Shown here: piece by piece, positions 42,306 to 53,408 of the stretch
How positions within the stretch are numbered: position 1 is the first letter of the stretch
How the letters are laid out: each line of letters begins with the position of its first letter
NCBI GenBank assembly: GCA_030490835.1
Contig: CM059973.1
Coordinates: 56,052,008 to 56,116,007, forward strand
Source of the DNA: Annona cherimola
Taxonomy: Eukaryota; Streptophyta; Magnoliopsida; Magnoliales; Annonaceae
DNA: 64,000 nt
Direction: 5' to 3'
The notes under the pieces: model-generated
Told to the model about the DNA's origin: nothing
What the model saw: only the letters and a program-made list of their open reading frames with translations
Database searches by the model: none
Translations under genes and position numbers: made by a program

Positions 42306-45300
42306 GGTTTGAGATGTACTCAATTAATAATGTAATTTTTGTAAAAGTCCTCTATAACTAGAATCTAGAAGAAAGCAGAGACTCTAACTTGTATTGTTGA
42401 TTAGATAGTGGAACCCAATACACAAGAGTTATATACTTGGAAGAGTGGAGTAGGAGTGTTGCCCAAACCACTATAATTCTTTGAGTACTCTTGTGTGTTT
42501 GTCTTGGTTTTCTTACTCTCTTGCACTAGCCCTATTTGTTTCATTCAAGGAGACTTGATTAAACTGTGATTAAGTTTTAATTAGCGAAGAAATTTTTCAA
42601 AGAACCCAATTCACCCCTCCATTCTAGAGTTAAAGCCAATAACTCAGAACCAACAAGTAGTATTAGAGCATTTTTTTGTTGATTCAGAAGAGATCAACTT
42701 CCATTCCTTCATAAAATAGTTAGTATATTAAATGGCTACCCAATCAACTTCCATTCTTGCCTTCACTAAAGGTTAATCCTTTACTAGACCATCTCTATTT
42801 GACGAGAACAACTTTAATTAATGAAAATTGAGAATAAAATTGTAACACCCACAATTTTTAAATTGCAATGCTAAACATGCAATATATATACAAGGAAAAT
42901 TTTGGGCCAATAAAATATTAAAAATTAGAATTTTATTAATGTCCTAAAATTATAAAGTAATGAAAGAGATAATTAATAAATAAACAGTGACAAGTGCTAT
43001 TTTTCAATGGAATAATAGCAAAGTATATTAATTAATTTAATTAATAGCAATTAAAACTGTCTATAAAAAATAGGAGAAGAAGAGGAAAAGAGAAAAGGAA
43101 GAAGAAAGTGGAGGAGGAGAAGAGAACAAGCAAGGAGGAAGAGATTGTAATGACAGAGTAAGTTAATCTCTTATTTACATTATTTTTATAGTGAAAATAT
43201 GATTTATTTGGAGACTAAACTTTGTTTAGCATATGATTAAAGAAAAAATAAAAAATAAAAAAAACAAAAATATGAAAAAAAATTATAAAAATAAGTCTAA
43301 ATGAAAGAAAGATGATTAGAAAAACTTACCTTGAAATTCTCAAAAAGTTTAGAAATTAAGAAAGGAGAATTCTAAAATTTTTACAAGAACTATGGTAAAG
43401 TTACAAGGTAGCAAAAAAACTACACAACAACTAAATTTAAAAAATTAAAAAATATTATATATAAGCCAAAATAATATGAAATTAGTGTTGAAATCTCTTG
43501 AAGTCTATTTTTAACGCAAAAAGAATCATCTAAATCAAACTTAAAATGAGCTAGACATATAGAAAATAGTGAACGTATATCCTGATTTCTACACTATGAC
43601 AGAAATAGAAATAATTCTGATTCGTGAAACCCCAACCTAAGTAGGATTCAATATATACATTGAACATTTACATGTGATTTATAAGTGAATTTATTGAATT
43701 TTAAATAATTTTTGTGATTTGCTAAACTATGGTAATTAGGGCTAAGGATTAGCAATGATGATTTGAGTGATCATTATAAGCTGATATGGGACAAAGGGAT
43801 TAAAGTGAATTTTTGGTAATTGAAATATACCAATGTATCATGGATAATAATTTTAAATTATTTAATATGAATTATGAGAAATTAAAGGGTAATTATCAAG
43901 TTAAGTGGAAAAACACTAGAAAATTTATAACTCAATGCCTGTAAGGCGGATTCAAGTGAAATTTGAGATGGAAGTTGATGATGTTAGGGTTGGTATTATG
44001 GAATTATTGGGTTATGAAAATCCTTGATGAAATTGGTATAATGATTTATTGATCATATCTCAAATCCAACTGTTAACTTCAAACGGCTATAACTTGAGCT
44101 AGAAAAATCGGATTGAGATGAAATTTGAAACGGTTGAATAAAATCATGATATTAACAGTTTGGAAGGTTTAGATTAAGCATATTATGTTGAGAAAATACC
44201 TGAATTGGAAAATGTGTGCATAGTTGACTTTTACATCTCAAGAGTACCATGCATTAAATGCTAGAGTACATGGAATTAATGCAATTTTTAATGGACCAAA
44301 TAGGTGTCAAATGCAGGTGCAATGCAGGGTATTTTATGCATAATTAAAAAATGCAAAAATTCCATGAATTATACATGCATTGATGTCTACATTTAAGGGG
44401 CTAAGGAGACCTCAAACTAGCATAGACAAGGGTGGCAATGCGTGGACGTTCAAGAGAGTGTCGTTGCTGGATTTTTTTTAAATTTTTATTTTATAATATA
44501 TGCACATAAATAGCTGAAATGTTGGAATACATAAATGAGCATTTAATCATGTGAAAAAAATCTAAGAAAATTCGTGAACAGTAGCTACCATGATGGATGC
44601 AAATATGGACAGCTTGTTTGCATGCAAATGACGTGCAAATTGATGTGCTGTTGCTGCCATTTTTGTTAATTTTTTTCATGCCAAATTAATGGATTAATTA
44701 AATGATAATTAGGTGTTTAATTTAACCTTAAAATAAGATTATTAAAAAATGAAAAAAAATATGAAAATGGGCAGCAACTATGGACGTGCCAAGTGGATAG
44801 CTTGGATGGTGAGGATTTGAGCAGATTTTCGCATTTAAGAAAAATGATAAAAATTATTTTACTTGGCTGTCATTTAACCAGCACATTAGGGGGGATAAGC
44901 ATATATTAATTTCTGTGGAAAAAACACCCTAAGTGGGGCCCACAGCTGGAGCAAATCCAGCTTATAAAAGGGGTGATCAGTTACATGGATTGAAGTTTGG
45001 AAAAAATTCTAAGTGCTGAAAATTTCTCCCTTAAGAACAGCAACTTACGTCCAGCCCTAGCCTAGCCAAGAAGGAAGAAAAAAGAAGGAAAAAGAAAGGG
45101 GAAAAGGAGGGATTACCAATTAATCAAGCAAGGACAAAGAAAAAGCAGACGTGGAAAGCTAAAGTGAGACAGGTAAGCAAGCGAACTTTCCAAAATATTG
45201 TTTCAAAGGAATTTTATGAAATTTATGAACTTGCTTTAATAAGTTGGTTTCATAGTTGCTTACAAATTAAGTAAGTGAATTTTCAAGCATAATGTTTATA

Positions 45301-46499
45301 TTCAAGTATTAAAATTACTTGATCATGTTTATATTAATGATGTGGAGAATTACTTATAGAGTAAGCAAGCTCAGTTCTTGAAAATATGATGTGGGTTTTA
45401 AGATGGTTTTAATATAAGCAAGTTCATACAAGTGTGGTTTACAAAGAGTTTTATCTTGAAAGAGTTTGTCTCTTTCATAAAGTGATATTCAAAAACAAAC
45501 CATGGAAATTCTATTTCCAAGGAGTTTTATTGAAAAATGTAATTCTTTACAAATGGTTTCTAGAAATAGATAAATGTTTTGAAATGGTTTTCGTTAAATG
45601 TCATAAATTGAATTTATATATGTGTTTTGAGATTTATGTAGTTGTTTTGAAATAATATATCAAGGTGCTTTACAACTCTTAGAGTGGTAACACTTTGAAG
45701 ACGTTTTACTCTGATATTCCAAAAAGATTTAAGGGTGACCAGTCCTACAAAATGATTTGGTGGATTTTATGTTTAAATAATAATCAAAAGATTATGCAAA
45801 CTCCTCTATATATGTAAGAGTAACAAGGAAGTGACGTGAACAAGATAGATAATGCCATTACCGTGGATGGAAGTGAGTTGCATATGTTTTGCTCATAAAA
45901 ATGTTATTAAGAAAAGTTTTGTCTCTGCAAGTTTTGAATTAGTTCAAAAGCTTTTTAAAATGAGAATTTCAAATGTTGTTTAGCAAATCATTAAAGTTTT
46001 ACAAAATATTGTCTTTTCAAATATTTCAAATGTTTGGTAAAATGAATTTATTAAAATATTGCTAAGCTCTTTAAGGGTGGTCATCCTAACATTAGGATTT
46101 GGAAATAGTTTACAAAAATATTTTATTTTCAAAACAACCATGCCCAGTTCTCAAATCGAGAAGGGCATAGTCTGCGGACTAAGTTGGCTTTATACATATC
46201 AAGCTGAGGCTTGAAAAAGGGCACAGTCAAATGACTGAACTAAGTTTTGTGAAAATCATTGCTAGCATACGAGTGTGCGTAAAACGATATACTAGGCTCA
46301 TGGTTGAGGCGGTCACGAACCAAAATGGTCGTAAACCAAAGCTCACCTCTACCTGTAGCCGAGTCGCTCAGGGAAGGCCGGAGGCCGGCGACGCCCTCTC
46401 TGAAATGGGAGGAAGCTCATGAAAGGTTTCTTTCCTAGGGGAGGATGATCCCTTGTTAAGTGTCACCTACTTGAGGGTCAGAGACACATATCCATATAT

Positions 46500-46985
46500 T
46501 TTTGGAACATACATATGTTCCCTATGTTTTAAAAGTCCCAAAATGGGCACCTACTCTGTTTAATTTTAAATGGATTTGTGTTGGTTTCAAATGGATTTAT
46601 GTTTAGTTTTCAGAATATATCGAAAAATATTTTAGGACATGAATATGTCTGCCATGTCGGTTTAAAAAGGGTTTGGTATCTTATATGCGGGTTAAAAGAG
46701 GTTTATATGGAAAAATATTTTTGGACATGAGAATGTCCGCATAGATAAAATATTTCTATGCACATGCATTGCTTTTGAATAACCCTGAGTTGGGTAATAA
46801 AGAAATTTAAATGGATGATGTTTTGAGACAAGTAAATGTCCTAATGAGGAAAAAGGCTATAAGAAAAATATTTTAGGACATATAATTGTCCTCATGCCAT
46901 ATGAAAAATATTTTTGGAGATAGACATGTCTTCATGATAGATGAAAAATATTTTGGGACAAACAATTGTCCCCATGAAAAATGAT
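46500..46985. repeat. GGACA-N-TGTCC inverted-repeat array
   Basis: About seven copies of a short inverted repeat (for example GGACATATAATTGTCC and GGAACATACATATGTTCC), each usually preceded by GAAAAATATTTT and followed by a CATG-like end. The last three copies stand about 40 bp apart (46862, 46904, 46943). Confidence 0.8.
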
Positions 46986-49826
46986 TTAGATGCATAGACA
47001 TCACCTTTGAAAATCCTCGAAATGGGGACATGCACGAAGTTTTATGAGTGTATTATAAAGAAGATTTCTATAAAAGGTTTCTTCCTATTGGTAGTTGATC
47101 ACTTGATAAGTGTCTCCTACCGAATGGGCAAGAGATGCATTTAAATGAAAAAATGATGCTTGCTTACTGAGTTTATCACTCACATTTTGTTTTCCCAACC
47201 TTAGACAGGTTTAAGGCTCGAGGAAAGGAGCAAAGCTAAAAGGTATTGGTATGTTTGAAGGATGAATGGAGGAATGTATTGCTTATAATGAAATGGGATT
47301 GATTATGTATGGTGTAAATAGATAAGTGATTATGTATAAAATTCTATGTGAATTTTTATTTATGAATATATATGTTGCCTACAATATGAAAGTAAAGATA
47401 CTTGTACGATAAATTTTATGATAATATGGATGAGTCCACTATGAATGATGACAAATACGTGCTTATATGATGAAAGGAAAGAAAAATTTTTTTGGACGAC
47501 ATCAAATTAAGAACCCACCGCGTGATCAGGGCAACAATCCTGATCACATTTACCAGTCGAAAACGGTCTTGGAGTAAGGCTTGTGGTAGCCTCGGGTCGG
47601 GGGAGCCACATAATTCGTTAAAATACATTTAATGGTTAGATAAATTTTAAAAAAATTATATCATTAAAAAGAATATGAAATTTTGAATTCATCTATATAT
47701 AGTATGGTGGGTTTGGGAGAAGAGTATAGAAATAAAAATTATTGAAAATAAAGTTGTCAACATAGATTTCAACTTTGGTACATCAATTGAGAGCATCACA
47801 AGTGGGTCATCATTAACTATAATAAGCAAATTTGAGCCAGATTTAGATGCCACCTCAATTAAGATAATCCTAGATGTATAAGTGAGAAAATTGATGCAAT
47901 GAATTTTCCACATGGCAAGACAAGGTTCAGCCATGTGGGTGGAATAAATTCAAGTAACTTGCACATGGAGCACTCTCATTGGTGCAAACTTGGGGGCTCT
48001 TATAAAAAAAACTTACATATAGTCTATCCTAGCCTATTCAATAGTTAATCCCACATACTAAATAAAAAAAAATTATGATTATAAATAGTGTATTTAGGTG
48101 AGAAATTCGGATGTACAAGCAAGAGTGAAAGGAGAAGAAACAGAGGAAATGAGCAAAGTAATGGCGATAGACAAAAGCGATTAGCAAAAAGGAAATATTT
48201 TAGACTTTTTCTTATTTATCTTACATATTTGGCCTAGGTTTCTTTCAAATGAATGGTTTAGATCATGATTATAAAGGTTAGATTATGATGATTTAATTAT
48301 TTTAGAAGTGTCCTAAAGATAATGCTTTTTAGAGATGTTCAGTAAATTAATAATATCTTCATCAAATTAAAATTAGAATTTGATCTGTAAATAGTCAAAA
48401 TTTAGTATAAAAAAGAGATCTACAACTTTTATGTTGAAAATGTTTCAAAATGTCATTTAGGGTGGTCATTTTTGGGATGTAAGACAAATTTATTTTCAGC
48501 ACCTTGCTGGACAGCTAGGTGCGACCGTTAATGCTTTAATGCAACAATTAATATGATGATCAAAGTAGGGTATGATGATGTTAATGACTTATATGAAATG
48601 TAAACATAAATTTTGAACCTTTAAAATGTAATCGATCATAATTTAATATCCTATTTTTAAAGGATATTTATCATATACCTTAGTAGAAATTTTTTTAGCA
48701 CACTGCTTTTTTATATACGTAAAAAATAAGGTGAATCAATTTATGTATTATCAATTTAGTATAACTCAATTTACACCAAGAAAGATTTGACGATCCAATA
48801 ATAAGATCAATGGGTTAAGGAGACATAAGCATGAAACCTATTTTAAATATTTTACAAGACATAACAAGACTACCAAAGTGGTGAGGGCAATTATCAATAA
48901 CTGATGAGATTTAAGGATCAAATCACCTCGGATGTATATTTTGATTTTTATATTAATGTTAATATTAGATAATATTTATAAAATCGTCAAAGTGAAATAC
49001 AAAATGGGAAATATCTAAGGTTATGACATGAGATCAAATAATTTTAATGATAAGAAATATGATTTCTATTCAAAAAATGATTATTCTTTTAGAGAATTAA
49101 ACCTTTAAATTTTCATGGAATAAGTTGTGGGTCTAAACTATAATTAAGAAATTTAACAAATAAATAAATAATGATGACTTGTATACTAATCTTATGAGAA
49201 CAGAAGGAGCCCTAAGAATTAATATTTTAAGAACACTAAGAATTAATATTCATTTCTTAATTAAAAAAGGAAAAGAACTACAAGAGGAAGGAATTCTTGT
49301 ATGTATAAGCTGCATTTGATGGGATATATAATTTTTAGTCATCTACTAAAATTGGATAAGATTATGTATGAATTAACTTATGTGTGATGAGGTTTTTGGT
49401 AGTAGGCTTGTTTTATTTGTGTGAAAAGATTTTATATCCTTTATATGAGCTGTAAAGGCTATATTAGGTTTAAATAGCCTTACAATATATCCAAGTCATT
49501 TACATATTGTGTGTAAGGTTTATTTTACCATATGTATTAATTCATATGTTAAATGCAATGTTTATACATATATATAAATTATCTAAATGTATTTTTAGTA
49601 TAAAAGGATGAAAAAGCTTTAATAACCTATAATAGGATGAATCATATTTAACTGAGATGCTCAAGTGAAAAAATGCTTGAATTTCTTATTTAAAGGCCAA
49701 TCAGAAATTGATATATAGGAAAGATAAATAGCCATGAGTTTGGCATGCACGATATGCTTAGATGTATTCTTTGTTGGCGATGATAAAAAGTGTAAAGAAA
49801 AGATGGAGGAAAGCTAAAGAAAAAAG

Positions 49827-50640
49827 GTAAGTAAGCCCTTCAAAATTTTGTTTCAAAAAAATTTTATCACAAGAAAATTCGTTCTTGTCTTTTCATTTTA
49901 TGAAATGATATTTGCCAAAGAATGATTATTTTAATTTTCTTTTATGCGTTTGAATTGTGCACTTTGAAATGAAAATTAATAGTTTATCTTATGATGTCAA
50001 GCATATTTTCTCACAATGATCATGGTTTATGGTATGCTTGTATGCATCGAGTGCCCTGTGGGGTGAGACAAGAGGTGATGTTTCTGAGGAAATTGAGCCT
50101 AATCACCTGACTTCGGGTCTTAAGGATGATGCCAGAGGTATTTCAAGTACCCTTTGGAGTTAAGCAGGACTTATATGACTCATCCACGACATTGTAAGCA
50201 AGCCCTTCAAAATTTTATTTCAAAAGAATTTTCTAGTGAGAAAATCCATTTTTGTATTTTCGTTTTGTGAAAGGATATTTGACTACGAATGATTATTTTA
50301 TTTTTAAAGATAAGCAAGCCCTTCAAAATGTTATTTCAACAGAATTTTATGGTATGAAAATTCATTCTTATCTTATCTTTTATGAAATGATATTTGCCAA
50401 TGAATGATTTCTATGTGTTTAAATTGTGTACTTTACAACAAAAAAATTTTAGTTTATTTTATGACATCACTCATATTCCTCGCAATGATTATGATTCAGG
50501 GTATGCTTATATGCATTAAGTGCCCTGTGGGGTGAGGTAAGAGGTGATGTTTCTAAGAAAACTGAGCCCAGTCACCTGACCTCAGGTTTAAAGGGTGGCG
50601 CCAAAGGCATTTCAATTACCCTTTGGAGTTAAACATGGTG
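49827..50640 (+). repeat. Tandem segmental repeats in the Del-like insertion
   Basis: The phrase AAGCCCTTCAAAATKTTATTTCA occurs at about 49832, 50199 and 50318. The GC-richer block with GTGCCCTGTGGGGTGAG and 'accctttggagttaa' occurs at about 50050-50170 and 50518-50640. They look like duplicated LTR leader segments. Confidence 0.8.
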
Positions 50641-53159
50641 TATATGATTCATGCACTACATTGTTAAGCATGTAAGATCAGAAATATTATTGTGGATGGA
50701 TGATCACTTGGTAAGTGTCAACTGCCAATGAGGAATAAGTCATGATGCATGTATGCACTCATTTACTTATAATACATGCATAAAGGGAATTTAATAATTT
50801 GATATTTTCAAATAATGTAATGGATTATGGAATTACGTGTATTTCTAAATGTTTGCTTACAGAGTATTTTATACTCACTATTTTCAAATAACCAGTGAAT
50901 GCAGATGATGCCGACTTGATAGAGGAGTCTTCACTACTAATAAAGTAGTGAAGATATGATTTGTAATGCTTTTGAGGTATTTTGAGTCTTGGGATATAAT
51001 TATTAAAATTATTTTCGTTTATTATGTAGAGGTTATATGGAGTAGAAATTAGTTTTTCATAAAATGTATGATTGTATAAGAGATGTACTAGATAAACTAA
51101 AGTGGATATGAATGAATTTAGTAGTCAATGCTGGATCATTTAATGATTATCAAGTTTTATCTTACACATATATAGATGGCATGCTGCCGAATTTTAGTTA
51201 AGGAAATAAATTGAAATAGGTTTTAAAAGAAAATAGAAGAAAAAAATTTAGTTTAAACACATTAGAAGGTTTTTTCTTGTATAAGAATGAAACTTTAGCT
51301 TCATTCACAAGTTTTAGCACTTAAAAAGATCCGTGGAATGAGATTTCACATTGTTGTGCGCTCGTGGTTAGGGGTGTTACAAAAATAATTAATTATGGCC
51401 ATGGATGTGGATCCTTAGATTGCGATTCAAGATAACATTACACTACCAAAAAGTGAGAAAGCCTTTGGAACTGAGGAGGAAATAAAAGTTATAAGGAGTA
51501 AGATGGAGGCCATGAACTTGTTGTTTTATGCTCTCACAGTGGCTAAGTATGATAAAGTGTTTTCATGCCAAATTGCTAATGAAATATGGGATACTCTAAC
51601 GTCTATGTATGATGGTACTTCTCAGGTTTGAGGGATAAGAAGAAAAATTCTTATTGGAGAGCTAGAAAGTTTTAAGATGCATGAGATAAAAAATATTTCG
51701 GAATTATTCGCTAGATTTTTTAAATTTACTAATGCTCACAAGGGCTTAGGAAAGGTCATGTCTGAATCTGAGCAAGTAATGAAGTTCCTTCAAGCTTTAT
51801 TGGGTCATAAGCTCCGAAAATTACCGACATTGAGGAGGCTACAAACTTTAACACTTTAAAGCTAGAAGATCTAATCAGCTTGTTGATGCTGTGTGAGTTG
51901 ATAAAGAAGAAGAATGAAGACACAACAAGGGGAAGAAAATTTTTGCATTAAAAGCTAGCTAACAAAGTTCAAACGAGCCTTCCTCAACATCACCAAATGA
52001 GGATGAGGAGATCACACTTCATATAAGAAAATTTAGAACATTTGTTGGGAAAGTGAGGAATGTAGGCTTTCCCAAAACCTACAATAGCAAGGGCAAGAAG
52101 GAGAAAAGAAAGGATACACTCAAGTGTTATAAATGTGAAGGTATAGGGCATATGCAAGTACAATATCCTACACCAGATAAAAATAAGCTAGAAGACAAAC
52201 AAGAGAAGGCGAAAGAAGTAGGTGAAGGAAATTCCCTAAGTCGCGGGCAAGGGGAATATATGTAAGTGAAGAGTCATCTTCCTCAAGCAGCTCGTCAAGT
52301 GAGGTTCAAGACTATGTAAGAATTTGTTGTATAGCATGAATTGAGAAGATATTTCTCACCATTGCCTCATAGCAAGAAAGATAACAAGGAGCAAAGACCT
52401 AGTCACACAAGCAATGATGAGGTATCTTCTAAACCCTGCTAAAATCTATCATTCAATTTCTCAATCAATTTGCTCATCCTCAAATGAATGCATCAAATCC
52501 GCTATGTGAGAAAAATTACAACAAGCTTATGATGCGTTATATGATAAAAAGGCTTAGTGTTAAATATGCGAAAAAAAGAGTCAATGTGATGCCACAATTT
52601 TTGTGAATGGCAAACTAGTTAAAAGGGTTAAGTCCTTAGTTGAAGAAGTAAAAAAACTTAACTAGTGAACCAGAGAAGTCAAAGAAAGAGAACTAAACAC
52701 TAAATGAACATTGGCCAATTTCCCTAATCCAGCAGAGAGAGTTCAAATGTTCATCAAAATGATAACACAAACTAGCCAAAGGGGACTAGGATACTCAACA
52801 TTTGAGCATTGCTCTCACCAATATAATGCATCCAAATGGGTAAAATCTTAAGTCAAAATAGTTACACTCATGGACCAACAAAAACTACCAAGGACCACAT
52901 GTGTGAAAAAACCCACTAAGCAACCATCAAGCCCCTAAAGTTTTCCTCAAAGAATATAGAATGTATGTAATTTCTATAACAAATTTGGATATAAAATTTA
53001 CCAATGCAAAGTTAAAAAGTCATATGAGAAAGGAGCAAAATTAGTTTGAATGCAAAAAAGTCTAGAATATGCACTTCGTAGACAAAAGCAAATAGCATTA
53101 AACTCATATACCAACCCAATTAGACCTAATAGACGAGTATTAAAGAGATAAGCACAAAT

Positions 53160-53408
53160 TAATTTATTTTGCAAGTGTGTCTTACAGTCAAAACGAATAA
53201 TACATGGTTCAAATATAGTAGTTTCTCAAGACACACGACAGGTGAGAAGACATCTTCAATGAGCTAAGACCATACAATGAAGGAACAGTTACATTTAACA
53301 ATAACAAGAAGCGTAAAATATATAGTACGAGAAAAATTTATGATATTACAAATGCATACAACTATAAAGAATGAAAAGTCAAGAATAGGAGGGAGGTAAC
53401 CTAGATAA
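53160..53408 (+). pseudogene. Sirevirus B protease remnant
   Basis: The frame gives NTWFKYSSFSRHTTGEK, aligning with the copia WFMDSGCSRHMTG box but without the catalytic DSG. The sequence stops aligning at the start of the next LTR. Confidence 0.7.

Larger units (their letters stand above)
23277..42653 (+). mobile_element. Sirevirus B 5' LTR, split by later insertions
   Basis: It starts TGTGAACTCAACTA at 23277, the same start as the LTR at 53409. Segment 23277-23796 carries degenerate GTCGAC/GTTGAC motifs. The LTR resumes at 40121 with 'cttgctacttaggtgaag' and more motifs to about 40815. It resumes again at about 42306 with 'ataactagaatctagaag' and ends at ACCAACA (about 42653), followed by AGTAGTATTAGAGCA, a decayed tRNA-Met primer site. 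The gaps are filled by a gypsy-type LTR with Sirevirus A inside it (23797-40120) and a further Sirevirus LTR (about 40816-42305). The many transitions in the motifs mark it as older than element A. Confidence 0.75.
42841..51381 (+). mobile_element. 8.5-kb insertion with Del/Tekay-like LTR ends
   Basis: It starts TGTAACACCC, ends GGGTGTTACA (perfect inverted 10-mers), and is flanked by AAAAT (42836-42840 and 51382-51386). These ends are typical of Del/Tekay Ty3/gypsy LTRs. I found no gag or pol coding inside. Instead there are several LTR-like promoter-leader segments: 43060-43170, 44940-45180 (with CTTATAAAAGGGG, a strong TATA context) and about 47990-48180. This suggests nested LTRs of related families within an outer LTR. 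Internal borders could not be set by eye. Confidence 0.75.
42732..52700 (+). pseudogene. Sirevirus B gag, split and decayed
   Basis: The ATG at 42732 begins a gag N-terminus with LFDENNF, cut at 42840. It resumes at 51387 and continues with stops to about 52700. Readable parts include ISELFARFFKFTNAHKGLGK (about 51700-51760) and the zinc knuckle CYKCEGIGHMQVQY (about 52125-52170), where the last Cys has become Tyr, so zinc binding would be lost. A further Lys-rich section follows. Confidence 0.8.
42654..53408 (+). mobile_element. Sirevirus B internal region, truncated
   Basis: From the decayed primer site (about 42656) through gag and a protease remnant, then abrupt loss at 53408, where the LTR of element C begins. 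Integrase, RT and RNase H of B are not present in the window. An 8.5-kb insertion splits gag. Confidence 0.72.
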
